A DNA stretch of 64,000 bases from Bacillus sp. Marseille-Q3570 (lineage in GTDB: Bacteria; Bacillota; Bacilli; Bacillales; Fictibacillaceae), in assembly GCF_946151055.1 (NCBI RefSeq), contig NZ_CAMGYZ010000012.1:62001-126000 (forward strand), given 5' to 3'. Shown here in pieces: positions 44,704 through 54,873 of this stretch. The notes beneath the pieces are model-generated. The model searched no databases and was not told where the DNA came from. It saw only the letters and a list, made by a program, of their open reading frames with translations. How positions within the stretch are numbered: the first letter of the stretch is position 1; the number at the start of each line of letters is the position of its first letter. Made by a program: the position numbers and the translations under genes.

Positions 44704-46721
44704 TTCATATATGTTTTGAATGTCTTTTTAACTTTCGGAACAACGTAATGGCTGCCGTCTTTATCCTGTACATCCTCGATCATCATAGAAATAAGCAGTT
44801 TCGGCTGTTTTTGATCAAATGCTACAAACCAGCCGTTTTCTTTCCCTTTCTCACCTACTTTTGATTTTAACTCAGCTGTTCCTGTTTTACCCGCAAGCAT
44901 GTTTCCTTCTAGAGGGGGATCATATCCCGTTCCCCTTTCATCTTCTACCACTTTTACGAGCGAGCTGCGAATCCGCGTAGCGGTCTCTGGTGAAATGACA
45001 TTTTCCTTCCACACCTTTGGTTTAGGATTTTCTTCTTTAATCAATTTAGGGGCAATCAAATCCCCGTCATTGATAAATGGAGTATAGGATATCCCAAGGT
45101 GAAGAATGTTCATTTCGACTCTTCCTTGTCCATAACCTGTATCGGCAAGCATTCCTTCTGAGTCAATAGCCTCTTTTGTCAATGAAGAGTTCTCGAAATC
45201 TAAATCAAACGGCATATCCTCATTAAAACCGAATTTTTCAGCACCCTTCACCATCTCTTGTTTTCCAATTGCAAGAGCCGCCTGAGCAAAATAAATATTA
45301 TCAGAATAGATCATTGCTTTTTCCAAATCCACATTTACAGAAGGGATTTCAGTAACCCTCGTAACAAACTTCTTATCCCAGGATTCATCTTTCTGCCATT
45401 TCTTTCCCGAAATCTTTACTTCCTTATTTGGGTTAAGCTTATGCGTTTCTAATCCAATCGCAGCGGTAATCGGTTTAAATGTGGAACCCGGAGCGAAAGT
45501 ATAGGCAAAACGGTTTAACAGCGGCTGTTTCGAGTTCTTTTCTAATTGTTGATACCGTGAACTGTGTATTCCTAGAACAAAATCATTCGGATCGAATCCC
45601 GGGCTATTTACCAGCGCCAAAACCTCACCAGTTAGGGGATTGATTGCTGAAGCTGTACCAGTATCTTTTTTCATCTGCTTATAAAGATTCCTTTGCAGGT
45701 TCATGTCAACATTTAGTGTGACGGGTTTACCGTCAACAGCTTCTTTTTTCGCGAGTACTCTTTTTTCATTCTCTGCCTTATCTACAATCCGGATGGTTCC
45801 TCCACTTTTCCCTCTAAGCTGTTTTTCATAAAATTTCTCTAGACCTCTTTTCCCGATGACATCGGTAGATTGATAGCCTTCGGATTCGAGTTTCTCCAGT
45901 TCTTCCGCCATAATCGGCTGCACGAAACCTGTTAAATGTGATGCAGCTTCTTTGTACGGATATACGCGGGTTTCAAGCGACTGACTGCTTATACCTTTAA
46001 TTTTCAAGATTTTTTCAAGCCGGGGATCATCTTTCGCAATCGTTTTTATCGGAACGAAAGACTCTGGCTTTACCCATGAAGCATTTAATGCTTTATCGAT
46101 GCGCTTTTTCTCTATATCAAGTTCTTTTGCTAGCTGTTGTTTGCTGTCATCGCCATTCCCGGGAAGATCCTGCGGTACAATGCCGATCCGTTGTGCCATG
46201 CCATTTACGGCGAGTCCTTTTCCATTCCTATCGAAAATTTCGCCTCGTTTTGCTTTATTGGTTTGAACTCTAACCTTATCCCCCTTTTCCATACCGGGGA
46301 AAATCTGCGAATGATCCCAATTTACAAACCAGTTTTCCTTGTTATCTTTTTCTTGACTTTCCATTTTTATTTTATGTTTGTATTGAATAGGACCAGCCAA
46401 TGTATCCATTTTTACTATGTATGTGTATGTCACATTTCCATTTCTGTCTGTTTCCGGTTCTTTTTTTGGAATAACCGGTTTTATGGATATATTTCGTGCA
46501 TTGATTCCGTCATAAATCGCAGTATATTTGTTCACGAATTCATCTTTTGTCGTTTCCTTTTTGCTCTTATCGGAAAGCATGGAGTACATATTATCAAATT
46601 TCATAGATTCCCAGTTTTTCATATACTCAGTTATTCTGGGGTCTGGATTTGGGCTTTCCGAACATCCTGCAATCATGATGAAAATAAAGGCAATACAAAG
46701 GATTTCTATTTTATGTCTCAA
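44685..46721 (-). CDS. Class B penicillin-binding protein (PBP3/MecA-like)
   Basis: DD-transpeptidase of the cell envelope, lipoprotein-anchored. About 678 residues: lipobox IAGCSE, NTF2-like MecA_N domain (residues ~25-140), dimerisation domain, then the transpeptidase with STFKP, SDN (MIYSDNIYF) and KTGTAEL. The layout equals B. subtilis PbpC and staphylococcal MecA. The start is TTG 46721, eight bases after GGAGGG; a longer frame to 46781 lacks a signal. MecA-like PBPs can tolerate beta-lactams, but no such claim follows from sequence alone. Confidence 0.92.
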   Translation of the reverse strand: MRHKIEILCIAFIFIMIAGCSESPNPDPRITEYMKNWESMKFDNMYSMLSDKSKKETTKDEFVNKYTAIYDGINARNISIKPVIPKKEPETDRNGNVTYTYIVKMDTLAGPIQYKHKIKMESQEKDNKENWFVNWDHSQIFPGMEKGDKVRVQTNKAKRGEIFDRNGKGLAVNGMAQRIGIVPQDLPGNGDDSKQQLAKELDIEKKRIDKALNASWVKPESFVPIKTIAKDDPRLEKILKIKGISSQSLETRVYPYKEAASHLTGFVQPIMAEELEKLESEGYQSTDVIGKRGLEKFYEKQLRGKSGGTIRIVDKAENEKRVLAKKEAVDGKPVTLNVDMNLQRNLYKQMKKDTGTASAINPLTGEVLALVNSPGFDPNDFVLGIHSSRYQQLEKNSKQPLLNRFAYTFAPGSTFKPITAAIGLETHKLNPNKEVKISGKKWQKDESWDKKFVTRVTEIPSVNVDLEKAMIYSDNIYFAQAALAIGKQEMVKGAEKFGFNEDMPFDLDFENSSLTKEAIDSEGMLADTGYGQGRVEMNILHLGISYTPFINDGDLIAPKLIKEENPKPKVWKENVISPETATRIRSSLVKVVEDERGTGYDPPLEGNMLAGKTGTAELKSKVGEKGKENGWFVAFDQKQPKLLISMMIEDVQDKDGSHYVVPKVKKTFKTYMKEKPLR

Positions 46722-47199
46722 GGGGTTCCCTCCTGTCTTCCTATCTAATTCCCTATTTAAAAATAACCTTAACCATAGCATTCAATTCTACTTAAGAAAC
46801 TTTTGGTTTTGGCCCATTTTCACATCACATATGCATCCTTTAATACAACTTCGTTTAAAAATCAGAAAATCTGCCTTGTTCATCATTTAGAAGGTCCATA
46901 TTGTATAAATTGAGAGCAAAATGTGTTGTGTTCTGGATCTTAAACGTTATTGTTACGAAACTTTTATTACTATACTTTTCTTCCTTATGGTTGATTTTAA
47001 GGGGACCGGTCATTTCCTTTTGTTTCAGCGAAGACCAGAAAGGACAACATATAAACTCATGCGGTCCACCCACTCGAAGCAAGTGGGATATTGAATATGC
47101 AGAGGAAAGAGTGGAACACGGCAATAAACAAACCACTGTGAGGCATACCAAAAGATGTCGGGATATCTAACGGGTACGAGCGTAATTTCGAAATAGCTG

Positions 47200-47345
47200 G
47201 AAGGATAGATGCTTCCCGCTAAGAGGATCAGCGATAAAAAGCGAATAATCCACATGAGCCGACTAACTCAATGGTGGATTATTTTTCAGCACCACCCCCA
47301 ATCTACTGGGAGTGTGTTGGACAACCCTTGTGAAATCCTATTCAA
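47200..47345 (-). pseudogene. Remnant of a holin-like type I toxin locus (ORF deleted)
   Basis: The flanks match the intact toxin locus at 57850-58030: AATAATCCAC...GGTGGATTATT, then CAGCACCACCCCC, CTGGGAGTGTG, GACAACCCTTG and GAAATCCTAT. The segment encoding the toxin is missing; the flanks join at about 47286. Only the terminator and the promoter-proximal part remain. The rest of the 46722-47199 gap shows nothing. Confidence 0.75.
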
Positions 47346-47385
47346 TAACAGTTTCAAGCTGAGTTGTAATAAATACAGTCTATTT

Positions 47386-47892
47386 TTAATTTTTTGGTAT
47401 ATATTTCATGAAGATGAATCGTATGAGGAAACCTGTAATCAATCCAGGGATTACAAATAACATCGGTAACCAAACTGGTCCCCATAACGTATCAAAAATA
47501 GTTATCCTAGAGGAATAGATCAAACCGACAGTCACCCAGTAGGCTGCAAAAACAAAAGGGAAAAAGGAATAGGGCATTTTACCACCTCCAGCATCCTTAA
47601 ACGCATCCCACATCGCAAAGAAATATAAACATGGATAAAACATCAGCCACCCATAATCAGCTTGCTGGATTGCTTGTTCGATTTCACCGTGGAAACTTAA
47701 AACAATGATTTCATTAAAGTTGGATTGGACGTTGATCAAAAATTCCAATGAAATGAATAGTAACCCTTTGAGAAACTTACCGTTTAGAATTTGGCCAAAA
47801 CCCGGTAACGCAATACTCCAAAAAAGGTTTTCATACTTATTATTCCTGCTCATATGATCCGTCCAAGTTGTCATTGCTGATCGTTTTTCCAT
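47386..47892 (-). CDS. Small polytopic membrane protein of unknown function
   Basis: 168 residues with about four to five hydrophobic segments, among them IALPGFGQILNGKFLKGLLFISLEFLI. The PGFGQ-x-NG motif is seen in TM2/DUF5683-like membrane proteins. No partner gene is near; the DUF3231 genes lie upstream on the same strand. Function unknown. Confidence 0.65.
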   Translation of the reverse strand: MEKRSAMTTWTDHMSRNNKYENLFWSIALPGFGQILNGKFLKGLLFISLEFLINVQSNFNEIIVLSFHGEIEQAIQQADYGWLMFYPCLYFFAMWDAFKDAGGGKMPYSFFPFVFAAYWVTVGLIYSSRITIFDTLWGPVWLPMLFVIPGLITGFLIRFIFMKYIPKN

Positions 47893-48028
47893 TCACTGCT
47901 TTATCCCCCTCGTACTAGAATCACTTAAGGAATTAAGCGATATTACCCTAAGATTATAAGAAGGCCATTCATATGTTCGTGTAGTCAAACATTTTTAAAG
48001 TTAGATTCACTGTCAACCCTTTGCTCCC

Positions 48029-49033
48029 TTATTCTCTGATCAACTGATCATGATCAGGAGTATGCGGCGGCTCTTCAAGCCATCCATTCTCAATCATAAT
48101 GTTTGCCCCGTCTTCGGCATATAACGAAATTTCCGCCAAAAGCCGAGCATATTTCAACCCAACATCCTTTCTTGGACTAGCTCCCATTGCTGCTCCATAT
48201 TTTGCTATACCTCCTGCGGCCATAGATGTCACAAGGAACATCATTAACTTATCGGAGAATGGAGCAACCTTTGAATTGGATACGCCGGAATCCCATAGCA
48301 TAGGGGCTGGCAGGTCTTCCTGGGTTAAAATCTGTTTTAAAACTTTAATCTGCTTACTGGAAATTTCTTCTCCTCTTAAGAAATATCGTTTTACTTTTTC
48401 ACTCCTGGCAACTTGGGCAAATGCCAGCAAAGTCTCTCTAGCAAGTAAGTTTGTTTCGTTTGTCAAGAACAAATGGGACATTTCAAGCACCGTCAATGGT
48501 CGCTGTTTACCTGCCAGATTTCCTAAAAAGCTTTGATTTGTAACGAACTCCGCTTGATCAGGTACTGGAATATAAGGGGGACGGATATATAGTCCTTTCT
48601 CCAATAGGACTTCTTTTATCTCTACTTGCAATTGAACAGCGTCATTCAGGAGCTTTTCATGAAAAGCTATGAGATCATAACGGCTGCTAAGTCCAATGGC
48701 CAACGTATCTGCAGTCATTTGAGCAATGGTCAAATCTTTGAGGTTTTGAATACAGTAAAGGTCAGAAAATAAACGAGGGGCATCTAAGTTTACATCTTCC
48801 TTTGAAAATCCAGTTGGAACCGGAAAATTTTCTTTTTCGAACAAATCAGCCATATAGGCAAGATATTCTTCTGTAGATCGAATTCCGGAATCAATAATCT
48901 TAGAGAAATCACGATTTTCTACGATTGCGGAAAAATATTTCAAAACACACAATCTTGAGGTATCCTTGACATATTGGCTCCATAAACTAGCCATCTCTGC
49001 AGAACTTAAACGGGTTTCATGATTCATAACCAT
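48029..49033 (-). CDS. DUF3231 protein, copy 1
   Basis: A 334-residue all-helical protein made of two similar halves (each opening LxxAEMxxLWxxYxxDTxxR or a related LTVLEMSHLFLTNETN), the DUF3231 architecture thought to be ferritin-like. Contains GFSKEDVNLDAPRLFSDLYC. Paralogue of the upstream gene 13 bp away, about half identical by eye. Function unknown; such genes are frequent in spore formers. Confidence 0.8.
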   Translation of the reverse strand: MVMNHETRLSSAEMASLWSQYVKDTSRLCVLKYFSAIVENRDFSKIIDSGIRSTEEYLAYMADLFEKENFPVPTGFSKEDVNLDAPRLFSDLYCIQNLKDLTIAQMTADTLAIGLSSRYDLIAFHEKLLNDAVQLQVEIKEVLLEKGLYIRPPYIPVPDQAEFVTNQSFLGNLAGKQRPLTVLEMSHLFLTNETNLLARETLLAFAQVARSEKVKRYFLRGEEISSKQIKVLKQILTQEDLPAPMLWDSGVSNSKVAPFSDKLMMFLVTSMAAGGIAKYGAAMGASPRKDVGLKYARLLAEISLYAEDGANIMIENGWLEEPPHTPDHDQLIRE

Positions 49034-49046
49034 CGTAATTGCCCCC

Positions 49047-50048
49047 TTACCTTACTAATTGATTCCGATCAGGAGCATGAGGCGGTTTTTCCAACCAACC
49101 GTGGTCAATCATGATGTTAGCTCCGTCTTCCGCAAAAAGTGAGATTTCCATCAATAGTCTGGAATATTTCAATCCAATGTCTTTTCTCGGGCTGACCGAG
49201 ATGGCTGTCCCATAATTCCCAACTCCGGCAGCTATCATAGCTGTTACGTGATACATGATCAGTTTATCTGAAAATGTCGGAATGGTTGAGTCGGTTACAG
49301 CTAAGTCCCAACTCATGGTAGCTGGAGAATGATCGTCAAGTAAGATTTCACTGAAAATGTTGACATGTTTTTCTGCAATCTGTTTTCCACGTATCAAAAA
49401 TTCCTTCACTTTCTTCCGTTTGGCAACCTGCGCAAATGCGATCATCATTTGTTTTCCAACGATATTCGTTTCAATATTCAAAAACAAATGGGACATTTCA
49501 ATGGTTGTCAATGGTCGTTGCTCTCCCCAAACTTTCCCTAAAAAGTTTTGTTTAGAAACAAAGTCAACTTCATCTGGTGTTGAGATATAAGGTGGACGGA
49601 CGTAAACTCCTTTTTCCATCATCACTTCCTTCGTCGCTTTATGTAATTTTACCGCATCAGCAAGAACTCTTTTATGAAAAGAAACGATATCAGAACGAGC
49701 CCCCAATCCGATTGCAAGACTACTTGCTGCCATACCTAGGATCGACATATTCTTCAGGTAGGATAGAAAGAAAAGATCAGAAAACAAACGAGGGGCTTCT
49801 AAATTGACATCTTTTTTTGAAAACCCGACAGGAGTGGGGAAATTTTCATGTTCAAAGAGCTTCTGAAGAAATTCAATATGATTTTTACTAGAAGAAAAGG
49901 CCAGTTCAAGTACAGTGCGAATCTGGTTGTCCTCAACGGTCATTAAAAAATACGCTAAGACACTTCTTGCAGCAGTATCATTTACATACTGTCCCCAGAG
50001 CCCTGCCATCTCAGCAGATGTTAATTGTGTATCATGATTATTGTCCAT
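49047..50048 (-). CDS. DUF3231 protein, copy 2
   Basis: A 333-residue paralogue of the downstream gene, with the same two-half layout: LTSAEMAGLWGQYVNDTAAR at the start, GFSKKDVNLEAPRLFSDL and LTTIEMSHLFLNIETNIVG in the middle. The ATG at 50048 follows GGGAGTGG. The two form a tandem pair on one transcript, indicating recent local duplication. Confidence 0.8.
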   Translation of the reverse strand: MDNNHDTQLTSAEMAGLWGQYVNDTAARSVLAYFLMTVEDNQIRTVLELAFSSSKNHIEFLQKLFEHENFPTPVGFSKKDVNLEAPRLFSDLFFLSYLKNMSILGMAASSLAIGLGARSDIVSFHKRVLADAVKLHKATKEVMMEKGVYVRPPYISTPDEVDFVSKQNFLGKVWGEQRPLTTIEMSHLFLNIETNIVGKQMMIAFAQVAKRKKVKEFLIRGKQIAEKHVNIFSEILLDDHSPATMSWDLAVTDSTIPTFSDKLIMYHVTAMIAAGVGNYGTAISVSPRKDIGLKYSRLLMEISLFAEDGANIMIDHGWLEKPPHAPDRNQLVR

Positions 50049-50380
50049 AAAAAACCACTCCCTTCATGCTGTGAGTACAGACATTTATATGATTTTCCAA
50101 CACCCTGAAATTATTCCATGATTTTGTAATATACGGATTACGTAATACATGGAAAGTGTCCCAAAACCCTTATTTCCATCGGCCTCCATTCAAAACGAAA
50201 TTAATCATCAAATTCAAATAGAAAAAGCCCAAAACCTTCGCGTATCTTAGCCTTTTACGGCTGTGTAAAAACAACCTGTTTAATTAGAGGAACTAAGCAG
50301 TGTAAAGGTGTCTCGTTCCGTTTTTCTAAAGTATTCGGATAATTTACCCACAAATAAGTAGTGCCAAGGGTTTAGAGGAA

Positions 50381-50434
50381 TTAGTATAGTTGGATATTTT
50401 GTTCGCGTTCCCAAGGGTGGACTTGAGTGCAGAA
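50381..50434 (-). pseudogene. glnA 3'-end remnant, copy 1
   Basis: Minus-strand translation gives CTQVHPWEREQNIQLY followed by a stop, the C-terminus of glutamine synthetase. Nothing upstream continues the gene. A second copy lies at 52939-53002, so ilvD is flanked by two glnA ends in the same direction. The rest of 50049-50512 shows no gene. Confidence 0.75.
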
Positions 50435-50512
50435 AAATCAAAACCACCAGTGTAAACTGGTGATTTGCTCTCTGCATGCGTAAAGGCACGGCTGAATATT
50501 TTTGGTTCTGGG

Positions 50513-50550
50513 AAAAAACCGGACGCCCCGTAACAACGGGACGTCCGCTC
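50513..50550 (-). terminator. ilvD terminator
   Basis: GCGGACGTCCCG / CGGGGCGTCCGG hairpin followed by TTTTTT on the minus strand. Confidence 0.9.
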
Positions 50551-50558
50551 ATTTAAAC

Positions 50559-52254
50559 CTACTCTTCTCCCAGATCCGTTACCGCACCTTTTGAGGCGCA
50601 GGATACAAGTCTTGCATATTTGTTCAGCACGCCGCGGGAGTAGCGTAGCGGCGGTGCCTGCCAGTCTGCGAGGCGGACTGTCATTTCTTCTGGGCCCACA
50701 TCAACGTTCAGCTCCTGTGTTTCACTGTCGATGGTCACCAAGTCGCCTTCTTTCAATAAAGCAATCGGACCGCCCACCTGTGCTTCAGGTGCTACGTGGC
50801 CAACAACAAGACCATGGGTTCCTCCTGAGAAACGACCGTCAGTTAACAAACCGATTTTCTCTCCAAGTCCTTTACCGATGATGATTGCTGAGATGGAGAG
50901 CATCTCGCTCATTCCCGGACCGCCTTTAGGACCGGCATAGCGGATCACCAGCACGTCCCCCGGATTGATCTGATTCGCCAATACCGCTTCTGTCGCCTCT
51001 TTTTCCGAATCAAATACCCGGGCGGGACCGGTGAGTTTGCTTACTTTCAGTCCGCTCATCTTGGCAACAGCTCCAGCAGGTGCAAGGTTCCCTTTTAATA
51101 CATATAGTGGACCACATTCCTTAAACGGCTCGCTTACAGGACGGATTATTTCCTGGCCTTCGTGCAGCGGAGGAACTTCCGCCAGGTTCTCTGCCAGTGT
51201 TTTACCCGTAACCGTGAGACAGTCACCGCTCAAAAGCCCTTCCTCAAGAAGTAGCTTCATTACAGCGGAAACACCGCCTACCTGGTGAAGATTTTCCATG
51301 ACGTATTTTCCGCTCGGCTTCAGGTCCGCAATGTGCGGTACACGCTCGCGGATACGCTCAAAGTCGTCATACGAGAGGTCCACATCAACCGAGTGAGCCA
51401 TCGCCAGCAGATGAAGGAAGGCGTTTGTAGATCCACCCAGTGCCATAACAACCGTAATGGCATTTTCAAATGCCTCTTTTGTCATAATGTCCCGCGGATA
51501 GATTTCTTTTACGAAGAAGTTCCACAACAGCGTCGCCTGCTTTGTAGCAGTCTTCCTGCTTGTTGCCGCTCTCTGCCGGGTTTGACGCGCTGCCGGGAAG
51601 GCTCATTCCGAGGGCTTCAATAGCGGACGCCATCGTGTTTGCTGTGTACATGCCTCCGCATGAACCAGCGCCCGGACAGGCATGACATTCGATGTCGTGA
51701 AGTCCGTCCTTATCCATGGATCCTGCGTTATGTTTACCGACCGCTTCAAATACAGAAACGATGTCGATGTCTTTATCCTCTCTTGATTTACCTGGTGAAA
51801 TTGTACCACCGTATACAAATACAGCGGGTAAATTTAAGCGACCGATGGCAATCATACAGCCTGGCATATTTTTATCACAGCCACCGATAGCCACAACTCC
51901 GTCAAGGCGCTCGGCTCCTACTACGGTTTCAATGGAGTCCGCGATTACTTCCCGGCTCGGAAGGGAATAGCGCATGCCTTCGTGTCCCATGGAAATGCCG
52001 TCAGCAACGGTGATGGTGTTAAAAATCATCGGTGCTCCTCCACCATCGCGGGCTCCGCGTTTTGCTTCAATGGCGAGTTTGTCTATATGTACGTTGCAGG
52101 GTGTAACCTCGCTCCACGTACTGGCAACACCGATCATCGGCTTTTGAAAGTCCTCGTCTTCAAATCCTACTGCTCTGAGCATCGCCCGGTTCGGCGAGCG
52201 GTTGTCCCCTTCACTGATGTCTTTACTGCGTATTCTCAGATCTTTGTCTGCCAT
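50559..52254 (-). pseudogene. ilvD: Dihydroxy-acid dehydratase with a single-base frameshift
   Basis: Fe-S enzyme of branched-chain amino acid synthesis. Two overlapping frames together give full-length IlvD: the N-terminal part (52254-51466) has [10 protein letters not shown] and [16 protein letters not shown], and the C-terminal part has [28 protein letters not shown] and [19 protein letters not shown]. Continuity requires removing one base in the T-run at 51507-51510 (plus strand), where VELLRK must join EIYPRD. It may be a pseudogene or a sequencing error. The GC content looks higher than in neighbouring genes, and glnA remnants flank it, suggesting acquisition or rearrangement. Confidence 0.9.
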
Positions 52255-52345
52255 TATTCAAACTCCTCTCTCGTACTGTGCAGATTGAAAGTTTTAGATG
52301 AATTATCTCCACTTTATACAGAAATAAATAATATTTCTATATTAA

Positions 52346-52830
52346 TTAAAAATTCATAGTAATTTTCTTCACTTCGTTTTTTGGACAGAAATACATAGAT
52401 TTGGTTGAACTAAGGGAACTTTTGGATACCGCCACGATCTGTTTGCCGTACCACTTTACTTTGTATTCAAGCATGGAACGGAATGTTGACCAACTCACTT
52501 CACTGATGGCTTTGGCGAGGTTGTGGTTCTTAAATATATGGGATACCTGCAAATCTTCCATACCAATAAGGTCGTGGTATTTGACAATATGGGTAGAGAT
52601 TTTATGAAGATAATCGTTTCCCGTATTTGCAATTTTTTCGTGCATTCGAGCAATTTCAATCCGTTGCTTATGCCAATTCGAAGAGCCTTTTTGACGTCTG
52701 GATAGAACTTGTTGTGCTTTCTCCAGTTTTTTCTAAGGTTCGAAAAAACGCAGGGTTCCCATACACCGTTCCGTCTGACAATATGGCAATGTCTTTTAGT
52801 CCGACATCAATCCCACTGACGAGTTGGTTT
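52346..52830 (-). pseudogene. TnpB (IS200/IS605 family) fragment
   Basis: Minus-strand translation gives EIARMHEKIAN, DYLHKISTHIVK, MEDLQVSHIFKNHNLAKAIS and MLEYKVKWYGKQIV, part of the RuvC-like domain of TnpB; upstream, after a frameshift near 52720, VGLKDIAILSDGTVYGNPA is readable. The N-terminus, the zinc-finger end and transposon ends are missing. Not functional. Confidence 0.85.
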
Positions 52831-52938
52831 TAGACCAATTGCCTACTTATGTTTCAACCAAAATGAACTTCTCACCGGCTTATAAAGTTATTCAAAGATA
52901 AAAACCCTCAACACCAATAGTGCCAAGGGTTTATCAGT

Positions 52939-53002
52939 TTAGTATAATTGGATATATTGTTCGCGTTCCCAAGGGTGTACTTGTGTACGGAACATATCTC
53001 CC
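52939..53002 (-). pseudogene. glnA 3'-end remnant, copy 2
   Basis: VGDMFRTQVHPWEREQYIQLY on the minus strand ends with TAA: a better preserved end of glutamine synthetase than copy 1. A terminator-like AACCCT...AGGGTTT follows. Between this and cls (53003-53352) I see nothing. Confidence 0.8.
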
Positions 53003-53352
53003 ACAATCATATCCCCTCAAAACGTATCAAAAAGTGCTGTAAAATCAGACTTTTATGTTTATTAATATTAAAAGGAATCATATCTTTTGAAATTATTTTG
53101 GTCACATTTTGGTCAAGATTTTGGTCAATCATCTTACCTTCTAAATGGATTAAGATAGTGATTTGTAAAAATCAGAATCCTTTATTAAAGCCTTTTAAGT
53201 AAACTAGTTGAACCTTCCATCTCGAACTTGATTAAAAAGCGCTTTTAAACCCTTTTTTACTTTTGTAAAAACGTTAACTAAATTAAATTCTTATTCGACA
53301 GAATGAGGATTAAACGCATAGCTCAAATTATGAACAGGGTAAAAAGAACAAT

Positions 53353-54825
53353 TTATAATAAAGGTGAAAATAGGCGTGCTCCTTGCTCGATTATGCGCTG
53401 AGGTATTGATCGTTGTACCAGATCATCGACCTTCAACAAAAATGAATCATTAAGATCGAGTTCGAATTGCTCTGTTAGGTCCTCAACCACATCAGCACTG
53501 TAAATGACTTCACACGTCTCATAATTCAGACGGAAACTTCTCATATCCCAGTTTGCAGCACCAACAACCGCGACTTCCCCATCAATGACCATCTGTTTTG
53601 CATGTAGCATACCTTTGTTGTACTCGTAGATATGGACACCTGCCTCTATCAATTCTCCATAATAAGTCCGTTTAGCATATCCCACGATTTTATTTTCTAT
53701 ATGTCGAGGTACCAGTAATCTTACACGTACTCCCCGTGCCACGGCTGTTTTGATCGCCATTAGAATGTCTTCCTCAGGAATGAAAAAAGGGGTGGTTATA
53801 TCAATGGTCCGGTTCGCCTGAGTCAGGCAAATGAAATAGGTTGTTCGGATGATAGTGGTCGGGATTCCTGGATTGCCTTCCAGTGTCTGGACATAAGCTT
53901 TGTGCAACGATTCATTACTTCGATGTGTTTCATCTATCCTATCAAATTCAGCACCCAATTCTGTTAATAAATTGGAATGTGCTTCCTTGACAGAAGGTAC
54001 CTTTTGTGGAGAGGTTTTTGCATCCCCACGATTTTTCTTTCGTCCCGGTGTGGCGATTCTCCAATGGGCGTCGAAAATCGTTTGTAAATCTTCCGAAGCT
54101 TCACCTTCAATGCGCAAATGGGTGTCACGCCAGAACCCTACATCCGGCTTCAAACCTGTATACTCATACCCCACGTTGATTCCACCTGTAAAAGCTTTTT
54201 CCCCATCAATCATTACATTTTTACAATGATCTCGGTAATTCCAATTTGAAAGGATCCAAGGGAATCGTAATGGAAAGATCGTCCGGCATTCAATCCCTGC
54301 CTCCATCATCCGCTTGATTTGATTTCGGGGGAAATTCCAGCTACCCAAACCATCTCTCACAAAACGGACCCGAACACCGGATTTCGCCTGTTCCACCAGA
54401 ACATTCGTTATCTTTCTGCCAATTTGGTCATCACGGTAGATGAAGTATTCCATATCAATCGTATTTTGGGCGTTCTTTAGGGATTCGATGAGTTCTTCAT
54501 AAGTTTTAATTCCATTTATCAGGATTTGCACTCGGCTAGCACGAAGCCCATGAATGCTGAACTGGTTTAAGGCGTCAGCGATGACTGAGGCAGAGCGGTT
54601 GAATGAATCAGGGAGGTTAGTCGATTCATTCACATCAGAAGTAAGTCTTTTACGGCGAATACCTAAAGGATTTGCAGAACTGAGATAAAGACCGAAAGCA
54701 ATGAAAGGTAAAATAAGGCTTAAGGCAAGCCAATTCAACGCCTTCGAAGGTCGGCGAACCTCACGTATTGCGATGATCAACATAAATAACATATTCACAA
54801 GACAGAGTCCGAGAATCCATTCCAA
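53353..54825 (-). CDS. cls: Cardiolipin synthase
   Basis: Phospholipase-D-type enzyme condensing phosphatidylglycerol to cardiolipin at the membrane. About 490 residues: two N-terminal membrane segments, then two HKD motifs, HCKNVMIDGEKAFTGGIN and HAKQMVIDGEVAVVGAANWDMRS. The start is best placed at TTG 54825, eight bases after AAAGGAGG; the frame is open to 54864. DUF421 gene 49 bp upstream may share its transcript. Cardiolipin synthesis would fit osmoadaptation. Confidence 0.93.
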   Translation of the reverse strand: MEWILGLCLVNMLFMLIIAIREVRRPSKALNWLALSLILPFIAFGLYLSSANPLGIRRKRLTSDVNESTNLPDSFNRSASVIADALNQFSIHGLRASRVQILINGIKTYEELIESLKNAQNTIDMEYFIYRDDQIGRKITNVLVEQAKSGVRVRFVRDGLGSWNFPRNQIKRMMEAGIECRTIFPLRFPWILSNWNYRDHCKNVMIDGEKAFTGGINVGYEYTGLKPDVGFWRDTHLRIEGEASEDLQTIFDAHWRIATPGRKKNRGDAKTSPQKVPSVKEAHSNLLTELGAEFDRIDETHRSNESLHKAYVQTLEGNPGIPTTIIRTTYFICLTQANRTIDITTPFFIPEEDILMAIKTAVARGVRVRLLVPRHIENKIVGYAKRTYYGELIEAGVHIYEYNKGMLHAKQMVIDGEVAVVGAANWDMRSFRLNYETCEVIYSADVVEDLTEQFELDLNDSFLLKVDDLVQRSIPQRIIEQGARLFSPLL

Positions 54826-54873
54826 AAAATATTCCTCCTTTAAAAAATCCGATAATAAATACATTTTTATTGT

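Noticed and set aside
44685..46721. Annotation as beta-lactam resistance gene mecA
   Set aside because: The architecture is shared with ordinary PbpC-type proteins; resistance cannot be inferred.
46855..47151. 98-residue minus-strand frame in the gap upstream of the PBP gene
   Set aside because: Hydrophobic bias is absent, no ribosome site, and both strands are equally open.
50280..50552. 90-residue minus-strand frame after ilvD
   Set aside because: It runs through the ilvD terminator and across the glnA remnant in a different frame; no coding evidence.
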